DNA from: Planctomycetota bacterium
GTDB lineage: Bacteria > Planctomycetota > UBA1135 > GCA-002686595
DNA length: 64,000 nucleotides
Direction: 5' to 3'
NCBI GenBank assembly: GCA_021413885.1
Contig: JAIOPM010000016.1
Coordinates: forward strand, 20,025 to 84,024
Positions 7,921 through 16,782 of this stretch are shown here, piece by piece. The position numbers were made by a program, and so were the translations under genes. How positions within the stretch are numbered: the stretch's first letter is position 1; each line of letters starts with the position of its first letter. The notes beneath the pieces are model-generated. The model was not told the DNA's origin, did not search any database, and was given only the letters and a program-made list of their open reading frames with translations.

Positions 7921-9723
7921 ATGAAGAAGTTCGTTTGGTTGGCGCTCGCGATCGTGTGCCTCGGCACCGCCGCGTTCGCCCAAGGCAACAAAGACGCACG
8001 CGTTTCCCCGCGCTTCGTCGACGTGAAGTTGGAAGACTTCGTCAACTGGCTGCGAGAGAAGTCGGGCACGAACATCGTGGTGTTCCAAGGCGGCGACCAA
8101 TTGGTCTCGCTGGAACTCACCGACGTTCCGTGGCGCGACGCTCTCGAAGTCGCGTCGGAGAAGGCGGCCTGCATCGTCGAGGAACGCCAAGGCGGCATCC
8201 TCGCCGTCACGCGGCCCGCGCCCTTCACGTTGATCACGACCGGCCCGAAGGACATCCGCGAAGTGATCACTCTGATCGCGAGCGTGTCCAAGGCCAACAT
8301 CGTGGTCGCGCCGGAAGTCGAAGGCACGATCTCGCTCTCGCTGAACGGCGTGCCGTGGCGTGACGCGCTCGACGTGACCTGCAAGACGCGCGGCTACGTG
8401 GTAGTCGAAGAGAACCGCGGCATCCTGCGCGTCGTCGACCCGAAGACCCTCGAGCGCCAGATGGAGTCGAAGAGCTACCAACTGCGCTACCTGCGCCCGA
8501 GGAGCATCTACCAACCGCACATCAAGTCCGACTTCCTGCAACCGATCCCGATGCAGACGCAGCAAGCGGGCAAGTCGGACGCGTCGGCGACGTTCACCGT
8601 GCTGAAGGCGCTGCAGAAGGCGCTCTCGGCGAGCGGTCAGATGGACTACATCGAGTCCCAGAACGTGATCATCGTCCGCGACACCGCTCAGGTGCACAAC
8701 CAGATCGAGAGCATCATCTCGCGCCTGGACATCGAGCCGTCGCAGGTCTACGTCGACGTCAAGTTCGTCACGACGCAGAACAACAAGCTGCTCGACCTCG
8801 GCGTCGACTACGGCGACACCGGTCCGACCGCGACGGTGAGCATGGGCGCGATCCCGATCACGCTTCCGTTCGGCCTCGGCAGCGAAGGCTGGGAAGACTC
8901 GATCATCGCCAACCAGGCGCAATCGGGTCCGTTCGCCGATCCGTTGCTCAACGCGGGTTCGACCGTGATCCCGAGCACCGTGTTCGGCGAGCTGAACTTC
9001 ACCGGCGTGCAAGCGACGTTGAAGCTCCTGCAACAGGACACGAAGAGCGAAGTCATCCAAGCGCCGAAGCTCAACGTGCTCGACGGCACTCCGGCGACGA
9101 TCTTCGTCGGTGAGACGATCCGCTACGCCGAAGCCAAGTCCGAGCAGGGTCAAGCAGGCGGCTTGCAGTTGTCGCTCGCCGAAGCCGGCGGTTCGCCGGT
9201 CGAAGTGGGCTTCCAACTCTTGATCGTGCCGCACGTCGTGCCGGGCACGAACACGCTGACGATGGACGTGATCCCGAAGGAGACGTCGCTCTCCGGCACG
9301 GGTTCGTCCGCGCTGGCGCCGGCGGGCTTCGACGTGTTCACGATCGGCGCTTCGGGCCTCGAAGGCTCGATCGCGCTGCCGCGCACGCGCAGCTCGACCA
9401 TCGTCACCACGATGATGGTGCAGAGCGGTCAGACGATGGTCATCGGTGGTCTGACGACCGAGTCCGACACCAAGACCGAGTCGCGCGTTCCGGGCTTGTC
9501 CTCGATCCCGCTGCTCGGCGAGTTGTTCAAGTACAACAAGACCGACCGTCAGCGCCGTTCGTTGCTCGTGTTCTTGACGCCGACGATCATGCACACGAGC
9601 GCCGACGCGGAGAACGTGCTCCAGCGCGAACTGCTGCGCCGCAAGACGCACTTGAAGGGCGAGATCAAGGCCATGATTTCGCCGGCCACGCAGGCTGCGA
9701 TCGACGCCCAGAAGGGCCAATGA
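7921..9723 (+). CDS. pilQ: Secretin PilQ/GspD family, with duplicated N-terminal domain
   Basis: Outer-membrane channel for pilus fibre or substrate. The 600-residue product has a signal peptide (MKKFVWLALAIVCLGTAAFA), two tandem N0/STN-like repeats (about 31-99 and 103-175, each with VPWRDAL at 69-75 and 144-150), an N1-type domain (about 183-285) and the secretin core (about 300-550) with the hallmark VPGLSSIPLLGELF. No AMIN domain is evident, unlike proteobacterial PilQ. It follows pilO by 62 nt and is closed by a strong terminator. It could equally be named GspD; the neighbours favour PilQ. Confidence 0.93.
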   Translation: MKKFVWLALAIVCLGTAAFAQGNKDARVSPRFVDVKLEDFVNWLREKSGTNIVVFQGGDQLVSLELTDVPWRDALEVASEKAACIVEERQGGILAVTRPAPFTLITTGPKDIREVITLIASVSKANIVVAPEVEGTISLSLNGVPWRDALDVTCKTRGYVVVEENRGILRVVDPKTLERQMESKSYQLRYLRPRSIYQPHIKSDFLQPIPMQTQQAGKSDASATFTVLKALQKALSASGQMDYIESQNVIIVRDTAQVHNQIESIISRLDIEPSQVYVDVKFVTTQNNKLLDLGVDYGDTGPTATVSMGAIPITLPFGLGSEGWEDSIIANQAQSGPFADPLLNAGSTVIPSTVFGELNFTGVQATLKLLQQDTKSEVIQAPKLNVLDGTPATIFVGETIRYAEAKSEQGQAGGLQLSLAEAGGSPVEVGFQLLIVPHVVPGTNTLTMDVIPKETSLSGTGSSALAPAGFDVFTIGASGLEGSIALPRTRSSTIVTTMMVQSGQTMVIGGLTTESDTKTESRVPGLSSIPLLGELFKYNKTDRQRRSLLVFLTPTIMHTSADAENVLQRELLRRKTHLKGEIKAMISPATQAAIDAQKGQ

Positions 9724-9746
9724 CCTGAGCTGCGGTCCACCCCTCA

Positions 9747-9791
9747 CCGCCCCCGCGATGGCCATCGGGCTTTCGCGGGGGCGGTCCTTTT
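9747..9791 (+). terminator. Intrinsic terminator after pilQ
   Basis: A perfect 12-bp GC-rich stem (arms 9747-9758 and 9773-9784) with a 14-nt loop is followed by TCCTTTT. It ends the pilM-N-O-Q unit. Confidence 0.85.
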
Positions 9792-10332
9792 GGGGGACGT
9801 CGAGCGGGTGGGGGATTTATGGGCTTTCGTTGTCGACTCGCCTCCTCCGATGAGGGAGCATGCCGAGCAGGTTGGAGTGCTCGCGTCCCGCTGGGAGCGC
9901 GAGCCCCACACCCGGATCTCGTCGCTCGGATCCGCCCCGTTTCGATTCGGGCCCTCTGTAGCCGTTTTCGGTGACAACCGTTCTCGGTGAACCTCGGGCC
10001 TCGACCTGGAACGTGCCCTTCCGCGGCGAGTCACAATTCGAACACCCTTTCCCGGCGCAACGACCGCGCGCCGCGCGCCTCCCGAGTCGGTGAACCACAA
10101 CTGGTGACCTGACCGGCAGGCCTGCGACCAGCGCGCGCTGCGAGCCTCCGCTTCCTGACCCTTCGCCCAGCGGCCTCGGGTCCCGCTCCCCGTTCCCTAG
10201 AACTTGCGTTCTGGAGCGCGTGGAGCACGAAGACGGCTCGCGACGCCCTTGCGCCCCGGATGCGCGTCGCGACTCTGCACGCAGAGTTCCGCGACGACGT
10301 CCGCATGCTCTCTACAATTTTGCTCACTCATC
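9792..10332 (+). other. Long intergenic region upstream of rne
   Basis: No supported gene in these 541 bases. A small hairpin (arms AGAAC 10199-10203 and GTTCT 10208-10212) and a TACAAT box at 10313-10318 are the only structures I can point to. The region might hold further promoters or a leader, since RNase E genes in other bacteria are often autoregulated through the 5' leader; that is not shown here. Confidence 0.4.
10313..10318 (+). promoter_or_regulatory. TACAAT -10 box of rne
   Basis: The best -10 match in the window (TACAAT) ends 14 nt before the rne ATG. No Shine-Dalgarno sequence is seen between them. The mRNA leader would be about 8 nt. No good -35 box was recognised. Confidence 0.55.
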
Positions 10333-13239
10333 ATGGTGGAACACACCTTCTCGGGCCCGGATTCGGGCGCGAGCTTCGAGGCCGGACACGGCTTCACCTC
10401 CGCGAACGATCGCGGAACCCCGCTCTCTTCTTTCGATTCTGAACGACCCTTCGGGCACGCATCCGAACACGAGGGTCCCGGCGACTCCGACTTCGGAGAT
10501 GCGCCCGCCGACGCCGGCTCTCCGAGCGCGTCCGGATCGGGCGCCGACGTCGCCGCGTCGGACGACGGCGAACCGCGTCGTCGCCGCCGCCGTCGCGGAC
10601 GCCGCGGACGCGGCCGTCGCGACGAACAAGCGCAGCCGCAGGATGCCGAAGCCGGCGTCGCGGGCGCTGAATCCTCCGACGACTCGGGTCCGGTCGAGCC
10701 GCCGCTCGCCGAGGACGATCTCCCGGCGCCGACGGATTCGCCCCGTGCTTCTCCCGAATCCGCGGGCGAGCCGCACGAAGGCGGACGTCGCCGCCGTCGC
10801 GGTCGCCGCGGCCGTGGTCGACGCGACGAGCCGCGCGCGGAAGGCGCGCCGTTCGAGCGCAATGAATCGTCCGGAGCGCCCGGTGAGCCCGACGCCGATG
10901 CAGACGCGACCGGCGATGAAATGACTCCGTCGATCGGTGACGCCGAGCGCGTGCTCGACGCGCCGCGCGAGCCGGCTCGCGACGGAACGGGCGAAACGCG
11001 CGACGGTGGACGTCGTCGTCGTCGCGGTCGTGGCCGCGGACGCGATCGCGCTCCGGCCGAGCGCGACGTGCGTCGTGCTGTCGTGGCGCCTGAACGCGTC
11101 GCCGAAGATCGCGGGAGCGAAGCCGCCGAGGGCGCCGCCGCCGCGGGCTTCGATTCCGGACGTGCTTCCGACGAAGACGGCGAACGACGCCGTCGTCGTC
11201 GCGGTCGTCGCGGCGGTCGCCGCAAGCGCGGCGAACCCGCGGGTCCCGTCGGCGTCGAGATCATTCCCGGCGACGACGACGATCTCCAAGTCGCGGTCGT
11301 CGCGCCGAACGCGGACGAACTCCCCGAACTGCCCGACGAAGCTCACCTGCTCTCTCCCGCCGAACCGAAACGCGGGCGCCGCGAACGTCCGCGTCGCGAA
11401 GAACGTCGCGACGAAGAGGAAGAGCCCGAGCGCGCGACCTCACCGCGCGGCAAGAACCTGATCCTGGTCAACGCCTCCGATCCCGAGGAAGTGCGCGTCG
11501 CGGTGGTCGAAGGCCATCAGCTCGCGGACTTCCAGATGACCGCGCGGCGCCACAAGAGCTACGTCAACGACATCTACCGAGGCAAGGTCGTCAACCTCGA
11601 GCCCGCGATCGGCGCCGCGTTCATCGACTTCGGCGAAGGGCGCAACGGGTTCCTGCACACGTCCGACGTGCTCTCGGTCTACGGCGATCCCGATTGGAGT
11701 CTCGAGAAGCTCCTGACCACCAAGGTCGATCCCGACGAGTGGGAGGAAGGCTCCGGCCAACCGCACATCGACGCCGACGTCGCCGAGGGCGAGGATCATC
11801 CGGCGGGGCACGCCGGCGATCACGCTCACGACGCGCACGAGGATCACGAAGAGCACCGCGGTCACGCCGACGACGACCACGACGCCGAGGCGGAAGCCGA
11901 GGTCGAGACGCCCGCGCCCGTCCGCGCTCCGACTCCGGCGCGCGAGGCGCGTCGCGGTGGTGGTCACAAGCGCATGCGCGCGCGGCCGCGGTTGCCGATC
12001 TCCGATCTGCTGAAGAAGGGCGACACGGTCGTCGTGCAGGTGACGAAGGACGCGATCGGCGACAAGGGTCCGACGCTCACCACCTACATCTCGATCCCCG
12101 GTCGCTACCTGGTGTTGATGCCGTCGATGTCGCGCACCGGCGTCAGCCGCAAGATCGAGGACGAGCGCGAACGCCGACGCTTGAAGCGCATCCTCGCGCA
12201 GCTCGACATCCCGCCCGGCATGGGTGTGATCGTGCGCACCGCGGGAACCAACGCGACCAAGGCGGACCTGAAGCGCGACCTCGACTACCTGATGTTGCTG
12301 TGGGATTCCTTCGGCAAGCGTCTGGTGCTCGGCCGCGGCCCCGCGCCGCTGTACGAGGAGTCCGACGTCGCGATCCGCACGATCCGCGACCTCTTCACGC
12401 CGGCGACCGAGGCCGTGATCGTCGACGACGCGAAGGTGTTCGAGCGCGTGCGCGAGTTCACCGAGAAGCTGATGCCGGAGAACATCGACCGCATCAAGCT
12501 GCACGAAGGCACCAAGCCGCTCTTCCACGCGCACAACGTCGAACAGGAGTTCGAGCGACTCTTCGCGCGACGCATCGATCTGCCCTCGGGCGGTTCGATC
12601 GTGTTTGACCAGGCCGAGGCGTTGGTCGCGATCGACGTCAACTCGGGCAAGACCCGCAGCGACGGCTTCGACTTCGAGGACATCGCGTTGAAGACGAATC
12701 TCGATGCGGTGCCGGAGATCGCGCGCCAGATCCGCTTGCGCGACCTCGGCGGCATCATCGTGATCGACTTCATCGACATGCAGCGTGCCGGCAGTCGCCG
12801 CCAGGTCGAGCGTGCGTTCCGCGACGCGATCGAGGACGACCGCGCTCGGTCGAAGCTCGGCCGCATCTCGCAGTTCGGTCTGCTCGAGCTCACGCGTCAG
12901 CGTCTGGGCCCGGGCCTCGTGAAGATGATCTTCGCGAACTGCCCGCGTTGTCGCGGTTCGGGCCGCTTGCGCACGAGCGAGTCTCGCGCCCAAGCGATCC
13001 TCCGTCGCCTCGGCGCGGCGCTCGCGTTGAAGGGCTTCACCAAGGTCGAGGTGCGCACGCAACCCGAAGTGGTCGAGCACCTGAAGCGCTACTGCCACGA
13101 CACGCTGAAGCTGCTCGAGACCCAGCACGCGCGCGAAATCGCGTTGAGCTCCGTGCCCGATCAGGTGGAGGACAGCGTCCTTCGCTACCTGCGCGCCGAC
13201 GGTCGTGAAGTGCGACCCGGCGGGCGGCGCAAGCGCTGA
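10333..13239 (+). CDS. rne: Ribonuclease E/G family endonuclease with Arg-rich N-terminal extension
   Basis: Endoribonuclease of mRNA decay and rRNA/tRNA maturation. The 968-residue product differs from E. coli RNase E in layout: about 370 residues of acidic, low-complexity sequence with four Arg-rich blocks come before the catalytic part. The S1 domain (about 404-570) is split by a His/Asp/Glu/Ala-rich insertion at about 456-552. The catalytic DNase I-like domain keeps the metal aspartates Asp768 ([10 protein letters not shown]) and Asp812 ([11 protein letters not shown]), and the Zn-link CPRCRGSGR lies near 870. There is no long C-terminal scaffold. The ATG at 10333 sits just after a TACAAT box. 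The Arg-rich blocks may bind RNA or membrane (inference). Confidence 0.93.
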   Translation: MVEHTFSGPDSGASFEAGHGFTSANDRGTPLSSFDSERPFGHASEHEGPGDSDFGDAPADAGSPSASGSGADVAASDDGEPRRRRRRRGRRGRGRRDEQAQPQDAEAGVAGAESSDDSGPVEPPLAEDDLPAPTDSPRASPESAGEPHEGGRRRRRGRRGRGRRDEPRAEGAPFERNESSGAPGEPDADADATGDEMTPSIGDAERVLDAPREPARDGTGETRDGGRRRRRGRGRGRDRAPAERDVRRAVVAPERVAEDRGSEAAEGAAAAGFDSGRASDEDGERRRRRRGRRGGRRKRGEPAGPVGVEIIPGDDDDLQVAVVAPNADELPELPDEAHLLSPAEPKRGRRERPRREERRDEEEEPERATSPRGKNLILVNASDPEEVRVAVVEGHQLADFQMTARRHKSYVNDIYRGKVVNLEPAIGAAFIDFGEGRNGFLHTSDVLSVYGDPDWSLEKLLTTKVDPDEWEEGSGQPHIDADVAEGEDHPAGHAGDHAHDAHEDHEEHRGHADDDHDAEAEAEVETPAPVRAPTPAREARRGGGHKRMRARPRLPISDLLKKGDTVVVQVTKDAIGDKGPTLTTYISIPGRYLVLMPSMSRTGVSRKIEDERERRRLKRILAQLDIPPGMGVIVRTAGTNATKADLKRDLDYLMLLWDSFGKRLVLGRGPAPLYEESDVAIRTIRDLFTPATEAVIVDDAKVFERVREFTEKLMPENIDRIKLHEGTKPLFHAHNVEQEFERLFARRIDLPSGGSIVFDQAEALVAIDVNSGKTRSDGFDFEDIALKTNLDAVPEIARQIRLRDLGGIIVIDFIDMQRAGSRRQVERAFRDAIEDDRARSKLGRISQFGLLELTRQRLGPGLVKMIFANCPRCRGSGRLRTSESRAQAILRRLGAALALKGFTKVEVRTQPEVVEHLKRYCHDTLKLLETQHAREIALSSVPDQVEDSVLRYLRADGREVRPGGRRKR
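10573..11232 (+). repeat. Four degenerate Arg-rich repeat blocks inside rne
   Basis: Blocks at about 10573-10626, 10780-10830, 11002-11052 and 11177-11232 each encode a run such as [17 protein letters not shown], separated by acidic Ser/Pro/Glu-rich spacers of about 40-70 codons. At DNA level they are CGT/CGC/GGT mixtures and not identical, so they look like old, selected protein repeats rather than recent slippage. Confidence 0.8.
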
Positions 13240-13332
13240 CCCAACCCCTTTTCGAGTAAACAGTTCGGTGCGGGAGGTCCGCCGCGAGCGCGAATGGCGC
13301 GGCGGCCCTTTCCGAGCGCTCAGGGCGACCGC

Positions 13333-13338
13333 TAGACT
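13333..13338 (+). promoter_or_regulatory. TAnnnT -10-like box of rplU-rpmA
   Basis: TAGACT in the context GCTAGACTCTTCGCC lies 74 nt before the rplU GTG. It is one of several exact GCTAnnnT copies in the window. The long leader could hold ribosomal-protein regulation, but I see no clear structure in it. Confidence 0.45.
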
Positions 13339-13412
13339 CTTCGCCCCCTTCGTCCGAAATCCGCGCGTGGCCCGCAGGCCGCGCCAGTCCCCGACCTCAC
13401 GATCCACACGCC

Positions 13413-13727
13413 GTGTACGCCGTCATCAGCGACCGCAGCCGCCAGCACACCGTCCGTTCGGGCGACGTGATTCTGTGCGATCTCCAGGCCGAGCAGCAGG
13501 TCGGAGACAAAATCACATTCGACGATGTGCTCCTCGTCAGCCACGAGGGCACCATCAAGCTCGGCCACCCGTTCGTCGCCGGCGCGTCGGTCGTCGGCGA
13601 AGTGCTCGGCGAAAAGAAGGGCGACAAGGTGATCGCCTTCCGCTTCAAGCGCCGCAAGAACGTCCGCCGCAAGCGCGGTCACCGCCAGCACTACACGCAA
13701 GTCAAGATCGCCGAGATCAACGGCTAG
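13413..13727 (+). CDS. rplU: 50S ribosomal protein L21
   Basis: 104 residues, normal L21 length. It starts [17 protein letters not shown], has the conserved [20 protein letters not shown] basic loop and ends [14 protein letters not shown], the family's standard end. The start is GTG (13413), directly at the first conserved strand. rpmA follows 11 nt later, the near-universal rplU-rpmA-obgE order. Confidence 0.97.
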   Translation: MYAVISDRSRQHTVRSGDVILCDLQAEQQVGDKITFDDVLLVSHEGTIKLGHPFVAGASVVGEVLGEKKGDKVIAFRFKRRKNVRRKRGHRQHYTQVKIAEING

Positions 13728-13738
13728 GAGCCCCCGAC

Positions 13739-13987
13739 ATGGCACACAAAAAAGGTGCGGGCTCGACTCGCAACGGTCGCGACTCCAACCCGCAATTCCG
13801 CGGCGTCAAGCGCTACGGCGGACAGACCGTCAAGGCGGGCGAGATCCTGGTGCGCCAGTGCGGCACCGTGTTCCACGCGGGCCGCAATGTCGGCCGCGGT
13901 AGCGACTTCACGCTGTTCGCGTTGACCGAAGGTGTCGTCGAGTTCCAGTCGCGCCGGCGCATCAGCGTCGTGCAGTCCGCGAGCTAG
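13739..13987 (+). CDS. rpmA: 50S ribosomal protein L27
   Basis: 82 residues starting [20 protein letters not shown], the canonical N-terminus that reaches the peptidyl-transferase centre. It does not carry the cleavable N-terminal extension known from Firmicutes L27. The C-terminus ([15 protein letters not shown]) is typical. An open frame upstream is a shadow in rplU. It lies between rplU and obgE. Confidence 0.97.
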   Translation: MAHKKGAGSTRNGRDSNPQFRGVKRYGGQTVKAGEILVRQCGTVFHAGRNVGRGSDFTLFALTEGVVEFQSRRRISVVQSAS

Positions 13988-14040
13988 TCCGCGACTCGCC
14001 GCCGGAGTGCGCGTTCGCGCTTCCCGGGGAAAGTCTTCGA

Positions 14041-15036
14041 GTGTTCCGCGACGAGATCGAGATCGAGGTTCGCGCGGGCCGAGGCGGTGACGGGTTGATC
14101 TCGTTCCGTCGCGAGAAGTCGGCGCCCAAGGGCGGCCCCGACGGCGGTGACGGAGGTCACGGCGGAAGCGTGATCCTGCGCGCGAGCGCCCAGGAGAATT
14201 CGCTCCTGAAGCTCGGTCGCCGCAAGCGCTACTTCGCCGACAACGGTCGTCCGGGCGGGCCGAGCAACAAGTCCGGCAAGTCCGGCGAGGACCTCTTGCT
14301 CGACGTGCCGATCGGGACGCAGGTGTTCGACGCCGAGCACCACAATCTGCTCTACGACCTCGCCGCCGAAAGCCTGACGTTGGTCGTCGCGCGCGGCGGC
14401 CGCGGAGGCAAGGGCAACCAGCACTTCGCGACGTCGGTGCGGCAGACGCCGCGTTTCGCGCAACCGGGCGAAGAGGGTGAGAAGCTGCGCGTGAAGCTCG
14501 AGCTCAAGCTCTTCGCCGAAGTCGGCGTCGTCGGCCTGCCGAATGCCGGCAAGTCGACGTTCCTGTCGAAGGTCACCGCCGCGACGCCGAAGATCGCCGA
14601 CTATCCGTTCACCACGCTCGTGCCGCAGGTCGGCATCGCGACGATCGGCGACTACGACACGCTGGTGATCGCGGACCTGCCGGGTCTGATCGAAGGCGCG
14701 TCGGAGGGTGCGGGGCTCGGGCATCGCTTCCTGAAGCACGTCGAGCGTTGTCGCGTGCTCCTGCAACTCGTCGACGTTTCGCCGCTCGCCGAACTCGAGC
14801 CCGAACGCGCGTTCCGCGTCGTCGACGAAGAGCTCGCGAAGACCTCGCCGGAGCTGCACGCGAAGCCGCGCTTGGTCGCCGCGTCGAAGTGCGAGAGCGA
14901 AGAGGCCGAGGTCCGCGCCTCCGACCTCGAGCGCGCGCTCGGCACGCCGGTGCTGCGCTTGTCCGCGGTCACCGGGCGCGGGCTCGACGCGGTCCTCCGC
15001 GCCGCGCACGGTTTGGTTCGCGCCGCGCAGGTCTGA
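14041..15036 (+). CDS. obgE: GTPase Obg/CgtA
   Basis: Obg is a ribosome-assembly and stress GTPase. The 331-residue protein has the glycine-rich Obg fold (about 1-157, with KGGPDGGDGGHGG) and a G domain with G1 GLPNAGKST (Lys171) and G3 DLPGLIEGA. The G4 motif, normally NKxD, reads SKCE in AASKCESEE, an unusual change that could alter guanine specificity. There is no C-terminal OCT/TGS domain, as in many bacteria. The GTG at 14041 begins exactly at the first Obg strand (FRDEIEIEVRAGRGGDG). It is 53 nt after rpmA, likely in the same operon. Confidence 0.95.
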   Translation: MFRDEIEIEVRAGRGGDGLISFRREKSAPKGGPDGGDGGHGGSVILRASAQENSLLKLGRRKRYFADNGRPGGPSNKSGKSGEDLLLDVPIGTQVFDAEHHNLLYDLAAESLTLVVARGGRGGKGNQHFATSVRQTPRFAQPGEEGEKLRVKLELKLFAEVGVVGLPNAGKSTFLSKVTAATPKIADYPFTTLVPQVGIATIGDYDTLVIADLPGLIEGASEGAGLGHRFLKHVERCRVLLQLVDVSPLAELEPERAFRVVDEELAKTSPELHAKPRLVAASKCESEEAEVRASDLERALGTPVLRLSAVTGRGLDAVLRAAHGLVRAAQV

Positions 15037-15138
15037 ACTCACGGAACTCCTTTCCGGCGCGCGGCCGAGATCCCTCAAGCCGCCGCTTCGCGGTCGTCGA
15101 TCCAGGACCGCTCGCGCTCTCTTCCGGGCCGACCCTGC

Positions 15139-16692
15139 GTGCAATCCCCCAATCAACGCTCTCCCGATCCCGACGCCTCCGAACCGCGTTCGGGCGCGCC
15201 GAAGACGACGTGGCAGGACCTCCTCGCCAACTCGGGTCGCGCGCGGCCGCAGGAGCAGCAGCCGCTGCCGAACAAGATCCCATTGCACGCGGTGCCGCAA
15301 GCCGAGCCCGCGCGTCCCGTCGCGCGCCCGACCACGCCGCCGCCGACATTCGCGCCGCCGCGCGCGGCGCCCAGCGCTCCGCCGACGCCCGCACCGAGCG
15401 CGCCGCAAACGGCGTCCGCGAGCAGCGCGCCGGCCACACCGAGCAACGCTGAAACGAGTGCGATGCAACGCGTGCTCGCCGAAGCTCCGGCGCCCGAGTC
15501 CGCGCCGCTCGAGTCGCCGATGTCGGACACCGAGCGCGGCGCGTTGGAACAACGGCTCGCGCAAACGAACATCTCGCCTCGCCACCAGATCGAGGCGTGG
15601 CTCGCCGTGATGGTCAAGCTCGGCGCGAGCGACTTGATCCTGCGCGCCGGGGGACGTCCCTCGACGCGCGTCGACGGACGGATCGGTTTCCTGCCGGGAC
15701 GCGTGCCCGGTCCGGGCGCCTTGCTCGAAGTGCTCGAAGGCGTCGTCGGACGCGAGCGCATGGCGGCGTGGCGCGAGAACGGTTCCGTCGACGCCGCGTT
15801 GCAGCTCGACGGGCTCGGACGCTTCCGGATGAACGCCTACAAGCAGATGGGCGAGCCCGCGATCGTGTTGCGCCGCGTCTCCGATCAAGCGCCGGCTCTC
15901 GACGCGCTCGAGCTTCCGACCGCCGAACTCGAACGGCTCGCGCTGCGCAAGCGCGGGATGATGCTCGTCACCGGCATCGCGGGCTCCGGCAAGTCGACGA
16001 CGTTGTCGGGGATGATCCAGTTCATGAACACGACGTCCGAGCGCCACGTCGTGACGCTCGAGGACCCGATCGAGATGCTGTTCTCCGAGAAGCGCTGCGT
16101 GATCAGCCAGCGCGAGATCGGCATCGACGTCCCGAACTTCCACCAGGGCCTGCGCCATGCGCTGCGCCAGAGTCCCGACGTGATCCTGATCGGCGAAATG
16201 CGCGACCGCGAGACCGTCACCGCCGCGCTCGATGCCGCGGAAACCGGCCACTTGGTGATGTCGACGATGCACACGGTCAACGCGGCCCAGACGCTCGATC
16301 GCATCCTCGGCTTCTACCCGGCGGAGCAGCACAAGCAGATCCGCACGCGCCTCGCCGACAACCTTTGCGCCGTGCTTTCGCAACGCTTGCTGCCGCGTGC
16401 CGAAGGTCGCGGCATGGTGCCGGCGTTCGAGCTGATGACCTCGACGCCGCGCATCCGCGAGCTGCTCGAGAACGGCGACACCGGCGAGATCGCGCGCACG
16501 ATCGACCAGGGCGGCTCGCCGGGACTGATCTCGTTCAACCAATCGCTGCGGCGCCTCGTCCATCAGAAGCTCGTCTCCCTCAAGGACGCGCTCGGCGCCT
16601 CCGATCGGCCGGACGAACTGGTGCTCGCCCTGCGCGGCATCACGTCGGGCACGAGCTCGCGCCACCCGAACGCGCAGAACGCCGAGGAATAG
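15139..16692 (+). CDS. PilT/PilU-family ATPase with proline-rich N-terminal extension
   Basis: Secretion/retraction ATPase of the PilT branch, 517 residues. About 145 N-terminal residues are Pro/Ala-rich and look disordered. After them come the PilT-type N2 domain (LGASDLILRAGGRPSTRVDG) and the RecA core with Walker A GIAGSGKST (Lys285), Walker B near 345-354 (DVILIGEMRD) and His box ETGHLVMSTMHT. The PilT-typical AIRALIREGK end motif is only loosely matched (RIRELLENGDT), so it is closer to PilU-like paralogues than to the PilT at 36714. The GTG at 15139 is the first start in a long open frame. It lies 102 nt after obgE. Confidence 0.85.
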   Translation: MQSPNQRSPDPDASEPRSGAPKTTWQDLLANSGRARPQEQQPLPNKIPLHAVPQAEPARPVARPTTPPPTFAPPRAAPSAPPTPAPSAPQTASASSAPATPSNAETSAMQRVLAEAPAPESAPLESPMSDTERGALEQRLAQTNISPRHQIEAWLAVMVKLGASDLILRAGGRPSTRVDGRIGFLPGRVPGPGALLEVLEGVVGRERMAAWRENGSVDAALQLDGLGRFRMNAYKQMGEPAIVLRRVSDQAPALDALELPTAELERLALRKRGMMLVTGIAGSGKSTTLSGMIQFMNTTSERHVVTLEDPIEMLFSEKRCVISQREIGIDVPNFHQGLRHALRQSPDVILIGEMRDRETVTAALDAAETGHLVMSTMHTVNAAQTLDRILGFYPAEQHKQIRTRLADNLCAVLSQRLLPRAEGRGMVPAFELMTSTPRIRELLENGDTGEIARTIDQGGSPGLISFNQSLRRLVHQKLVSLKDALGASDRPDELVLALRGITSGTSSRHPNAQNAEE

Positions 16693-16738
16693 GTCGCCGC
16701 CGCTGTCGTCGGACGCGCGCCTTCCTCGAACCGTCGTC

Positions 16739-16768
16739 TTGGACCGCGGACGGGGGAGGGGCTAGCAT
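16739..16768 (+). promoter_or_regulatory. Promoter of the GspC-like gene (TTGGAC-18-TAGCAT)
   Basis: TTGGAC at 16739-16744 and TAGCAT at 16763-16768 are spaced 18 nt apart. The box ends 14 nt before the ATG and no Shine-Dalgarno sequence lies between. It is the only TAnnnT case here with a fair -35 match. Confidence 0.5.
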
Positions 16769-16782
16769 TCAGCCTTCGTCCG

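Noticed and set aside
9792..10332. A small RNA or gene in the gap before rne
   Set aside because: No promoter-terminator pair and no coding signal; the short frames are Arg/Ser-rich shadows.
13338..13412. A ribosomal-protein or riboswitch leader before rplU
   Set aside because: The leader is about 70 nt and has no stable hairpin or conserved motif that I can point to.
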